Of a stretch of DNA of 64,000 nt, positions 57,698 to 64,000 are shown piece by piece. Positions within the stretch are counted from its first letter, which is position 1. Every line of letters starts with the position of its first letter. Source of the DNA: Weeksellaceae bacterium (GTDB lineage: Bacteria > Bacteroidota > Bacteroidia > Flavobacteriales > Weeksellaceae); NCBI GenBank assembly GCA_949788275.1, contig OX460916.1, positions 1,736,001 through 1,800,000 on the forward strand, in the 5' to 3' direction. The notes beneath the pieces were generated by a model. The model was not told where the DNA came from, ran no database searches, and saw only the letters and a list, made by a program, of their open reading frames with translations. A program made the translations under genes and the position numbers.

Positions 57698-58366
57698 ATG
57701 AAATTTATTGCTAAAAAATATTTAACTTACGTTCTTTTATTTTTGCTTACAAACACGGCCTTTTCACAACTCGGTATCAATACTGAAACACCAAATAGGA
57801 CCTTGGATGTCAATGGAAACATGAAGGTGCGTACACTGACAGATCAATCGAATAATGCTGCCTATGACCGGGTACTTGTGACGAATTCAACAGGTGAAGT
57901 GGATGCTATAAAGATTAGTGAATTAAAAGATGAAATTCTAGGTAATGCTGCAGAAAATAAAAGTCTTTATTATACTGCTCTTGTACCCGATGATACCAAA
58001 ACTTTACAATGTGGAAAATTTAATTTTTCATATGGTACTCCTTCTGTTCCAGAGAAAAACTTAGATATTCAAATGAGTCTATTGGAAACCCCTAGCTCTA
58101 AAGTCAATGTATATTATACTTTATTTAGAAAATGGGGAAATAAAGAGTCAAAGTACTACAAATCGTATTTTCTCCCATTTACTTCAGCAAATTACAATAT
58201 ACCACAACCTCTATCCTCTGGTTTAGATAAAAATGAATTTGGTGAAATCTATGTAACTTATCCAGGTGAAAAAAATTATTACAGGGTATCTTTTATAGCC
58301 CGACAGAATTATATAGAAACAGGAACCACGTATAATTCGTATACGATAGTTTGTGAAAAATTCTAG
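57698..58366 (+). CDS. Secreted VGINT-type protein, copy 3 of three
   Basis: The 222-aa protein has signal peptide MKFIAKKYLTYVLLFLLTNTAFSQ and then LGINTETPNRTLDVNGNMKVRTL. The C-terminal domain runs from CGKFNFSY to VCEKF, with the VSF and Tyr-rich strands of copy 1, to which it is more similar than to copy 2. The gene starts 12 bp after copy 2 and is followed by a strong terminator, so the three genes form one operon. Confidence 0.82.
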   Translation: MKFIAKKYLTYVLLFLLTNTAFSQLGINTETPNRTLDVNGNMKVRTLTDQSNNAAYDRVLVTNSTGEVDAIKISELKDEILGNAAENKSLYYTALVPDDTKTLQCGKFNFSYGTPSVPEKNLDIQMSLLETPSSKVNVYYTLFRKWGNKESKYYKSYFLPFTSANYNIPQPLSSGLDKNEFGEIYVTYPGEKNYYRVSFIARQNYIETGTTYNSYTIVCEKF

Positions 58367-58380
58367 AAAAAAACTTTTAA

Positions 58381-58417
58381 AAAAAGCCAGTAATTAAATA
58401 ATTACTGGCTTTTTTTA
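58381..58417 (+). terminator. Intrinsic terminator of the VGINT operon
   Basis: AAAAAGCCAGTAATT / AATTACTGGCTTTTT, a 15-bp perfect stem with a 4-nt loop and T-run. Confidence 0.95.
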
Positions 58418-58677
58418 TGGCTTCCTTTTGGGAATTAATCAACTGAAGGGCTTCTTATTGTATACTCATTTTTTCTTATTTACTTCAACAAGTATTTTCG
58501 AGTGTAATAATACTTTTTTTTTATTGCATAACGAAATACTTTTGTCTTGTTCTGTTCTCAATTAGGTCAACCACTGTAGGAGGTTATTTAAGAACGTTGT
58601 ATTCTAACCAAGCGTATAACTTTTTAAATTGATACCTGATTGACTAGATATTAATCGGCCGAATACAAACCTTTTAT
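58418..58677. other. Spacer before the 84-aa ORF
   Basis: AT-rich, no coding character. It should hold the promoter of the following ORF; only poor matches to TAnnTTTG were seen. Confidence 0.4.
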
Positions 58678-58932
58678 ATGGTACAAGTAAAGTTACAAAT
58701 TTCAGGAGACAAATTAAATTATTCCCCATTTAAAGATGGAGATGTACTAAGTTGTGAAATCTCTAATGAAGCATTAAGAACAGTTAAGTACGCGGAGACA
58801 CCAAATGATATTTGGTATTTTATAATAGGTATTAACTGTGCGCTTTACGAAGAAGACTCCATGCAACAGTCACCATTAAAAAGGACGAGCCGCATTAAGA
58901 CAATACGAAAAATAATGGCATTTTTTTTATAA
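58678..58932 (+). CDS. Small orphan protein, 84 aa
   Basis: No family recognised. The sequence MVQVKLQISGDKLNYSPFKDG starts as a beta strand, has one Trp (DIWYFIIGIN) and a basic tail (KRTSRIKTIRKIMAFFL). No signal peptide or cysteine pattern. A terminator (59021-59056) lies 89 bp downstream and nothing else in the interval could use it, which supports transcription. Amino-acid composition looks coding, but a non-coding transcript remains possible. Confidence 0.5.
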   Translation: MVQVKLQISGDKLNYSPFKDGDVLSCEISNEALRTVKYAETPNDIWYFIIGINCALYEEDSMQQSPLKRTSRIKTIRKIMAFFL

Positions 58933-59020
58933 CAAAAACAATCCCTATTTATCAATTATTTAATTATTCATGTCGTGTTAATGTACTAAATATAAGAGAT
59001 AATATCTGTTAAATTTAGGT

Positions 59021-59056
59021 AATCCTTTATCTAAAACTAGGTAAAGGATTTTTTTA
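59021..59056 (+). terminator. Intrinsic terminator downstream of the 84-aa ORF
   Basis: AATCCTTTA / TAAAGGATT stem with a 12-nt loop followed by a T-run. Confidence 0.82.
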
Positions 59057-59094
59057 AATAACACCCTATTTATTAAAAAAAATTCGAGCTAGCG

Positions 59095-59523
59095 ATGTAT
59101 AAATACAAAGAAATTCACCTAGGTAATCTCATTCAAGAGCGTGTAGAAGAACTCGATATGCCCATAGCGCGCATAGTTAGTTTCCTGAACATCGAAGAAG
59201 AAGAAATACAAGCCACCTATACCCTTGAAAGCATAGACACCGTTTCCTTGTTAAAATGGTGTAAATTGTTAGATTACGATTTTTTCCGAATTTACACCCA
59301 ACATTTAATTATCTACGCCCCTTCGTCGTCGCATAGTCAAAAACCGGGGCAATCTTCAAAACTTCCTCAGTTTCGGAAAAATATTTATACCCGAGAAATT
59401 ATTGAATTTATTTTAGAGTTAATTCACTCGGAAACGAAGACTCCACAACAAGTTATTAAAGAATACAGGATTCCTAAAACGACCCTGTATAAATGGATTA
59501 TGAAATATAAAAAGAACGTATGA
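59095..59523 (+). CDS. Small HTH protein, transposase-OrfA-like (first of a coupled pair)
   Basis: The 142-aa protein has an amino-terminal segment (IHLGNLIQERVEELDMPIARIVSFLNIEEEEI) resembling a short lambda-repressor-like fold, a WCKLLDYDFFRIYTQHLIIYAP middle, and a C-terminal resolvase/transposase-type HTH (TREIIEFILELIHSETKTPQQVIKEYRIPKTTLYKWIMKY). Similar small proteins are annotated as 'transposase' or HTH proteins in Chryseobacterium-type genomes. There is no DDE catalytic part and no inverted repeats, so it looks domesticated rather than mobile. Its stop overlaps the next start by 4 bp (ATGA). Confidence 0.75.
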   Translation: MYKYKEIHLGNLIQERVEELDMPIARIVSFLNIEEEEIQATYTLESIDTVSLLKWCKLLDYDFFRIYTQHLIIYAPSSSHSQKPGQSSKLPQFRKNIYTREIIEFILELIHSETKTPQQVIKEYRIPKTTLYKWIMKYKKNV

Positions 59524-59837
59524 ACCGACCAGATTATAAAAAAATTTACCAAGATCTTATTCGGGATAAACATCCTGATAAAGAAGAACGTTGCAGCATG
59601 ATTTTGGCAAAGGATACCCTTTCCGTCTTGGATGTACTTCGTTTGAATGAACTTCTTTTTAAGCATACCGCTAAAAAGAACTTATCGTTTAATCAACAAC
59701 ATAAAGCGTATGATATAGCGACTATAAAGCAGATATTAAATTACCAACAAGAATATCAGCTAAACAATACCGAGTTGGCAACTCAATTTAAATTAAGCCG
59801 TAACACCATTATGAAATGGCGTAAAAACTTTGCGTAA
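59520..59837 (+). CDS. Small HTH protein (second of a coupled pair)
   Basis: The 105-aa protein starts MNRPDYKKIYQDLIRDKHPDKEERC and ends in an HTH much like that of its partner: IKQILNYQQEYQLNNTELATQFKLSRNTIMKWRKNF. Overlap by 4 bp with the upstream gene implies translational coupling and perhaps a heterodimer. No catalytic domain. An 18-bp perfect terminator follows about 105 bp later. Possibly a regulator; target unknown. Confidence 0.75.
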   Translation: MNRPDYKKIYQDLIRDKHPDKEERCSMILAKDTLSVLDVLRLNELLFKHTAKKNLSFNQQHKAYDIATIKQILNYQQEYQLNNTELATQFKLSRNTIMKWRKNFA

Positions 59838-59942
59838 TTTCTAAAAAGACAGCAGAACCTGCCTACTAATTTGATGAGAGCTTACGTATACTCGTTTTTA
59901 GTTCCTTTGCCTCCGTTTCTAAAAGCACAATCTCTTATCAAG

Positions 59943-59980
59943 AAAAAGGACTTCCAATGTACATTGGAAGTCCTTTTTCT
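59943..59980. terminator. Bidirectional 18-bp perfect terminator hairpin
   Basis: GAAAAAGGACTTCCAATG and its exact complement flank a 2-nt centre, with A- and T-runs on either side, between the convergent HTH pair (plus) and DUF6048 gene (minus). Confidence 0.95.
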
Positions 59981-59999
59981 TTCATCTATTTTGTCTCTA

Positions 60000-60677
60000 C
60001 TAAAACAATTGGTAACTAATTCCCCAAAAAATAGGTAGGTTAAATGGCCCACTATTTTTTCCATATCCTGGAATAATTAACGGATCGATACCGTCGTCTT
60101 TTTTACTGCCGATCAGTACGGAAGGATGCAACGATAAATCACCATAGAACTTTTTATACAACTGCACGCGCGCACCGACAACAAATTCGGCCCAATAAGA
60201 GCTTACTGTAGCTTTTGGACGTTCACCGTAACCAATAATGGTATTGCTATTGATATCACGTATAGCATACTGGTTAATGGTCTGGTTATAGGAAGCATAA
60301 GCTAAACGGAACCCCGCATAAAATCCATTGGATGGATTGGTGGCGTCATTGGCTAAGTAATAGTTAGCGCCCACTTTGGCGTAAATTCCATCGACATCGA
60401 CTTTCCAATTGATTTCATCAAATTTATTTTTCTCAAATCCTACTTCAACAACTGCATGCCATTGATGATTTAATTGATATGAAACCATGGCTTGGGCACC
60501 TTGACGATCGGTGAAAGCTGCCATGACAGGATTGAATAAATCGACTCCCACAAACAAATGATGAGGAGCAGGAAGGATGCTGTCTTTTACAACAGTTGTA
60601 TTTGGTTGCTTCTCTTGCGCAAAGCCCAAGCTAGAAGCGAGGATCAGTGTACACAATAAGGTTCGTTGTAGAGCCAT
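60000..60677 (-). CDS. DUF6048 family outer-membrane beta-barrel-like protein
   Basis: The 225-aa protein has signal peptide MALQRTLLCTLILASSLGFAQ and then repeated amphipathic strands, YQLNHQWHAVVEVGFEKN, YAKVGANYYLAND, GFYAGFRLAYASYN, ending in a C-terminal aromatic (GISYQLF), typical of a small outer-membrane barrel. The gene order rlmD, DUF6452, DUF6048 is conserved across Bacteroidota as far as I recall. Its start overlaps the DUF6452 gene by 47 bp. Role unknown. Confidence 0.85.
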   Translation of the reverse strand: MALQRTLLCTLILASSLGFAQEKQPNTTVVKDSILPAPHHLFVGVDLFNPVMAAFTDRQGAQAMVSYQLNHQWHAVVEVGFEKNKFDEINWKVDVDGIYAKVGANYYLANDATNPSNGFYAGFRLAYASYNQTINQYAIRDINSNTIIGYGERPKATVSSYWAEFVVGARVQLYKKFYGDLSLHPSVLIGSKKDDGIDPLIIPGYGKNSGPFNLPIFWGISYQLF

Positions 60678-61185
60678 CTGTAATGTCTTTGGTTACTGTT
60701 TCTGATGATTTAATCCAATTATTGGTGGTGGTGATTCCTATTTCTTGAAAGTAGATTCCAAAACCACATGCTTTTGATGTATATCGGTTCCCCGTTGATT
60801 GATACGTCAGGGTGATATCGTCCGTTTTGGCCTTAATGGTTTCTACAACCGTAGGGACACCGTTAATCACTTCTTTTATCTGAACATCATTTCCATAACG
60901 GACTCTAAATTTCATTTGTTTTTCTTCGTTTAACACGACCGGCATACTAAAACTAGAAACATTCGAAAAAGTAGCCGAATCAGGATGAAATGTTCCATCG
61001 GCTTGGTAACGTCGAAAGCTAATGGTATCCAATAATTCGGTTGTTGAATCGGGGTAACGTAATTGCACTGTTAACTTAGGCGAATCACCATCGTCTATAC
61101 AAACGTCATCGGCATCACAGCCAACGGCAGTGATTAAGATTCCCGTAAACAGTGCTTGTGCACACATTCTTTTTATTATCCTCAT
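60631..61185 (-). CDS. DUF6452 family lipoprotein
   Basis: The ATG at 61185 (MRIIKRMCAQALFTGIL) is chosen over an upstream TTG. ITAVGCDADDVCIDDG has a lipobox Cys at about residue 23. The 184-aa protein is otherwise beta-rich (TVQLRYPDSTTELLDTISFRRYQ, VNEEKQMKFRVRYGN-like segment) and ends GIYFQEIGITT...NLIVYTDPRF. The acidic motif after the lipid site is compatible with a surface-exposure signal in this phylum. It starts 12 bp after rlmD and overlaps the next gene by 47 bp, so the three are one operon. Function unknown. Confidence 0.82.
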   Translation of the reverse strand: MRIIKRMCAQALFTGILITAVGCDADDVCIDDGDSPKLTVQLRYPDSTTELLDTISFRRYQADGTFHPDSATFSNVSSFSMPVVLNEEKQMKFRVRYGNDVQIKEVINGVPTVVETIKAKTDDITLTYQSTGNRYTSKACGFGIYFQEIGITTTNNWIKSSETVTKDITDGSTTNLIVYTDPRF

Positions 61186-61197
61186 TGAGCCATCCAA

Positions 61198-62607
61198 TTA
61201 AATTCGCTCTAAAAGTACGATATTTTCTACATGATGTGTTTGTGGAAACATATCGACTGGTTGAACTTTAACAATTTTATAGTGTTCTTTCATCAATTCT
61301 AAATCTCTTGCTTGAGTAGCTGAGTTACACGACACATAAACGATGCGTTTTGGATTCATAAACAAAATGTTCTCCACTACTTTTTTATGCATTCCATCGC
61401 GGGGAGGATCGGTAATTAAAACATCGGGAATCCCATGAAGATTAATGAATTCTTGGTTTAAGACATCTTTCATATCGCCACAAAAGAACTCACAATTGGT
61501 AATTCCATTGTGTTCAGCTGCTGCAATGGCTGCGTCAATGGCTTCTTGAACCGACTCGACACCAACGACTTTACCTGCTTTTTTCGAAACGAATTGCGCA
61601 ATTGTTCCCGTACCCGTATATAAATCGTACACTAACTCACTCCCCGTTAAACCAGCGAAATCACGTGTAATTTTATACAATTCATACGCTTGTTCAGGGT
61701 TGGTTTGGTAAAATGATTTAGGACCAATTTTGAAATTCAAATCCTCCATTTTTTCCATAATGTGATCATCCCCTGCAAAAACCTCAACATCTAAATCGTA
61801 GACAGAATCGTTTTGTTTAGGGTTAATCGCATATAATAACGACGTAATTTCCGGAAATTTATCGGCCAAATTCTGTAAGAAAGCTTCTCTGTTTTCTTTT
61901 TCTTCGCGGTAGAACTGAACCAATACCATGATTTGTCCATTTTGAGACGTACGAATCATTAAGGTTCTTAAAAATCCTCCTTGTTTGTATAAGTCGAAAA
62001 ATTCTAACTGATGTTCAACAGCAAAACGTCGCGCTTCTAAACGGATGGCATTGGATGGATCGCGTTGTAGATGACATTTATTAATATCCAACACTTTCGA
62101 CCACGCACCCGGGATATGAAAACCTAAGGCGTCTTTATCTTCGTATTCAAATCCTGAATTGATTTCCTCTAACGTTAACCAACGCGCATCTGAAAAAGTA
62201 TATTCTAATTTATTTCTGTAAAAATATTGTTCTTTTGATCCTAAGATATAATCGGCTTCTAAATCGGTAAAACCACCAATTCTGACCAAATTATTAATGA
62301 CTTCGTCGTGTTTAAATTTCAACTGAGCATCGTAGCTCATATCTTGCCATTTACAACCACCACAAACACCAAAATGTTCACACACTGCTTCAACGCGGTA
62401 CGGTGAGCTTTGGTGGATCGCAATCGCCTTTCCTTCTAGGTAGCTGCTTTTCTTTTTAGTTACCTGTACATCAACGACATCACCAGGAATTGCTCCTTTG
62501 ATTAAGATGGTTTTTCCTTCTTCTGTATGGCCTACTGATACCCCTTTAGCACCAGCACGTAAAACCTCTATATTATTTAAGATCGTTGTTTGTTTCTTTC
62601 TCATCAT
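61198..62607 (-). CDS. rlmD: 23S rRNA (uracil-C5)-methyltransferase, RlmD/RumA-like
   Basis: The enzyme methylates U1939 of 23S rRNA (E. coli numbering) using SAM. The 469-aa protein has an amino-terminal TRAM domain (KGVSVGHTEEGKTILIKGAIPGDVVDVQVTKKKSSYLEGKA), an iron-sulfur Cys set (CEHFGVCGGCKW plus a later Cys, about residues 77-88), the SAM domain (VYDLYTGTGTIAQFVS near residue 310) and the catalytic Cys in RIVYVSCNSATQARDL. RlmD and RlmC cannot be separated with certainty by eye. It is the first gene of the unit with DUF6452 and DUF6048. Confidence 0.9.
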   Translation of the reverse strand: MMRKKQTTILNNIEVLRAGAKGVSVGHTEEGKTILIKGAIPGDVVDVQVTKKKSSYLEGKAIAIHQSSPYRVEAVCEHFGVCGGCKWQDMSYDAQLKFKHDEVINNLVRIGGFTDLEADYILGSKEQYFYRNKLEYTFSDARWLTLEEINSGFEYEDKDALGFHIPGAWSKVLDINKCHLQRDPSNAIRLEARRFAVEHQLEFFDLYKQGGFLRTLMIRTSQNGQIMVLVQFYREEKENREAFLQNLADKFPEITSLLYAINPKQNDSVYDLDVEVFAGDDHIMEKMEDLNFKIGPKSFYQTNPEQAYELYKITRDFAGLTGSELVYDLYTGTGTIAQFVSKKAGKVVGVESVQEAIDAAIAAAEHNGITNCEFFCGDMKDVLNQEFINLHGIPDVLITDPPRDGMHKKVVENILFMNPKRIVYVSCNSATQARDLELMKEHYKIVKVQPVDMFPQTHHVENIVLLERI

Positions 62608-62700
62608 TTTGCAAAGGTAAACATGTAATTGTAATTATCAATTCTTTTGAGATTTTAGATCTAAAAAGTGAAAAATAATGTGAACGAATAACCACAAACA

Positions 62701-62857
62701 CCCAGCCTTTAAAAGTGTTCGTCATCGAACATTTTTAAAGGCTGGGTTCTGCGGCAGGGATAGAAGCGGCATCCTTTGCTGCCCCCTTCATTTGCATTGA
62801 ACCGAGATGTTCTTGCAGCAAAGATATAGCGAGATAGCCCGGCGCGTTAGCGGCCGC
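62701..62857 (+). repeat. Structured intergenic element, type A copy 3 (A3)
   Basis: It opens with a 21-bp inverted repeat with one mismatch (62701-62746). That hairpin is unrelated in sequence to those of A1/A2. The core outer stem is GCGGC (62751-62755) with GCCGC (62853-62857), a compensatory A-to-G and T-to-C pair relative to GTGGC/GCCAC. The inner CTTTGCTGC/GCAGCAAAG stem and the AGAAGCGGCATCC and GCGAGATAGCC segments are kept. It lies downstream of the 62881-63828 gene and upstream of rlmD. Confidence 0.82.
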
Positions 62858-62880
62858 CCAAAAGAACATTCAGTGGTGTA

Positions 62881-63828
62881 TTACAAGGCGTAATTTAGAA
62901 ATACTCCCATTTTATTTTTCATAACAATTTCGTCTGCATTTAAATTAGAAGCCAGGGGTTGGTAATATTCCATGCCAAAACTAAATTTGCTATAAGCCCC
63001 TTCAATTCCGAATTTAAGTAATTGCAAATCGCCCTTGGTCTTGGGTAAGCGTTCATTAAACTCTTGATTGCTGTAGAATAATTCGTTTTGAAATCCGACT
63101 TTCCCTAGGAGGATCATCGCTTCATTTTTAACCAAAAAGGCTTGTACTTGGACAATTTGGTTCCATTGATCACCAAATTTATACTCTTTTTTATTTTCAC
63201 CTTTTAGGGTATAATCCGTTCCGACTTGAACCGCTAATTTTCGATAGCCGAGTTGGTAATTTAAAGCGAACTGCGTATCCCAACTGCCCGTTCCCAGCTG
63301 AAAACTAGGGTTGGCGGTTCCGGTTGAAGTTTGGTCGAATTTAGCCAACGGGATTTTAACCCCTAATCCGGCTGACAATTGATGTTTTACCATTTTTTCA
63401 ACCGAAGCATTGGGTAGGATCAATTTATAAATACCCATTAGGTTCATATCCCCTACTCCATTGATTTTTGTTTCATTTTTCCCTTTCTTCTGATGCGAAT
63501 GATAAGGAAGACTACCAAAAACTTCAATTTGTTTGCTTATAGGAACACGAGCCCATAGTTGGACTGTGTTGAAGGTTTGTTTTTCGTTGAGATCTTTGGC
63601 AAAGAGGTTTTCTTGAGCACGGTAATATTGGTGGACGTATTTTACACCGATGTAATTGGCGTATAATAGGTTTTCTAAGCTGCTGCTTCCACTGGAAACA
63701 CTGCACCCGCAGGTATCACAATCGAGTTCGTATTCGGCCGGTTTTAGGCTTAGGATAGAATCGTTTTCGTTGGCCCAAAGTGGTGCACTAAGCAGTGTAC
63801 AGATCAGGTATGTGTATATATTTTTCAT
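62881..63828 (-). CDS. Outer-membrane beta-barrel-like protein with a CDTCGC motif
   Basis: The 315-aa protein has signal peptide MKNIYTYLICTLLSAPLWA. Early in the mature part is LDCDTCGCSVSSGSSS (Cys at about residues 36, 39 and 41), a possible metal or heme site. The rest is beta strands (YIGVKYVHQYYRAQENLF, WARVPISKQIEVFGSLPYH, FKFGIEGAYSKFSFGMEYYQPL and so on) ending in FLNYAL, as in transporter-type barrels. It lies 33 bp after a probable di-heme cytochrome c peroxidase gene, suggesting metal- or redox-linked function. Confidence 0.75.
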   Translation of the reverse strand: MKNIYTYLICTLLSAPLWANENDSILSLKPAEYELDCDTCGCSVSSGSSSLENLLYANYIGVKYVHQYYRAQENLFAKDLNEKQTFNTVQLWARVPISKQIEVFGSLPYHSHQKKGKNETKINGVGDMNLMGIYKLILPNASVEKMVKHQLSAGLGVKIPLAKFDQTSTGTANPSFQLGTGSWDTQFALNYQLGYRKLAVQVGTDYTLKGENKKEYKFGDQWNQIVQVQAFLVKNEAMILLGKVGFQNELFYSNQEFNERLPKTKGDLQLLKFGIEGAYSKFSFGMEYYQPLASNLNADEIVMKNKMGVFLNYAL

Positions 63829-63861
63829 TGTTCGTTCTATTTTGGTAATTATTAAAGGACA

Positions 63862-64000
63862 TTAAAAAGGCTCTGCCAACGCTGGGCGAGAGATAAAGTC
63901 GTTGTCTGTAAGGGTTTTTAAAAAGGCGATAATGGCCTTTTGTTCATCGGTATTCAATCGTAAGCCAATTGAACCATCTGCATTTTTAAAAGCCGGATCC
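63862..64000 (-). CDS. Cytochrome c peroxidase / MauG-like protein (3' fragment)
   Basis: Only the last 45 codons are present; the gene runs past base 64000. The readable end, DPAFKNADGSIGLRLNTDEQKAIIAFLKTLTDNDFISRPALAEPF, matches the C-terminus of di-heme cytochrome c peroxidases and MauG-type proteins (LTDxEKxDLIAFLKTLTD and 'F'). These periplasmic enzymes reduce H2O2 or oxidise partners through two c-type hemes; no heme motif lies in this fragment. It overlaps nothing and is upstream of the CDTCGC barrel gene in the same direction. Confidence 0.72.
   Translation of the reverse strand, partial: DPAFKNADGSIGLRLNTDEQKAIIAFLKTLTDNDFISRPALAEPF

Noticed and set aside
59095-59837. Complete insertion sequence
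   Set aside because: No DDE or other catalytic domain, no terminal inverted repeats or target duplication visible.

Overview
The window looks like a chromosomal segment of a Flavobacteriia bacterium (Bacteroidota), most likely from or near the Weeksellaceae. The evidence is the low GC content, TAnnTTTG-type promoters, secreted proteins opening with the 'VGINTxxPxRTLDVNG' signature, GEVEDY-domain surface proteins, a gliding/T9SS type-B C-terminal domain protein, and Bacteroidota-only families (DUF6048, DUF6452, OMP_b-brl_3 receptors). No rRNA, tRNA, CRISPR array, complete insertion sequence or prophage was seen.

Layout. At 1-26 kb lies a de novo purine cluster, all on the minus strand: purL, purC, purF, purM (25.8-18.5 kb) and purN plus the start of purH (0.7-0 kb). 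The two halves are split by about 17.8 kb that holds a PIF1-like helicase, an ABC exporter, a gliding-motility-type surface protein, a 168-aa secreted protein and a giant protein of about 2565 aa with nine GEVEDY domains. At 26-34 kb are three paralogous secreted parallel-beta-helix proteins, two of them paired with a paralogous 222-aa secreted protein. At 34-48 kb are household and sensory genes: a HugZ-like protein, an Ntn-hydrolase, a secreted hydrolase, SMI1/KNR4, a LytTR two-component pair, a TonB-type outer-membrane barrel, a Crp/Fnr regulator, a GNAT, a tricorn-like S41 protease and an amidohydrolase. At 48-54.5 kb are mpl, an acyltransferase, a NUDIX hydrolase, an M3 peptidase and yebC. 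At 55-58.4 kb a membrane-anchored LuxR-like regulator stands divergent from three tandem VGINT-type secreted proteins. At 58.6-64 kb are an orphan 84-aa ORF, a coupled pair of small HTH proteins, the rlmD-DUF6452-DUF6048 unit, and a CDTCGC-containing outer-membrane protein next to the end of a probable di-heme cytochrome c peroxidase.

Most notable signals. (1) A complete purine-riboswitch-like aptamer, guanine type by its C at position 74, lies in the purL leader between a TAnnTTTG promoter and a hairpin that could compete with P1. (2) A five-copy family of structured intergenic elements shows compensatory stem changes and carries long hairpins at differing positions. (3) Ten AAAC repeats directly abut the purN start codon. 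(4) One C-terminal module, often with a C...WxC...C cysteine pattern, recurs on otherwise unrelated surface proteins. (5) A membrane-bound regulator sits opposite three VGINT proteins that share a cysteine pair. All calls come from reading the sequence; no database search was run.
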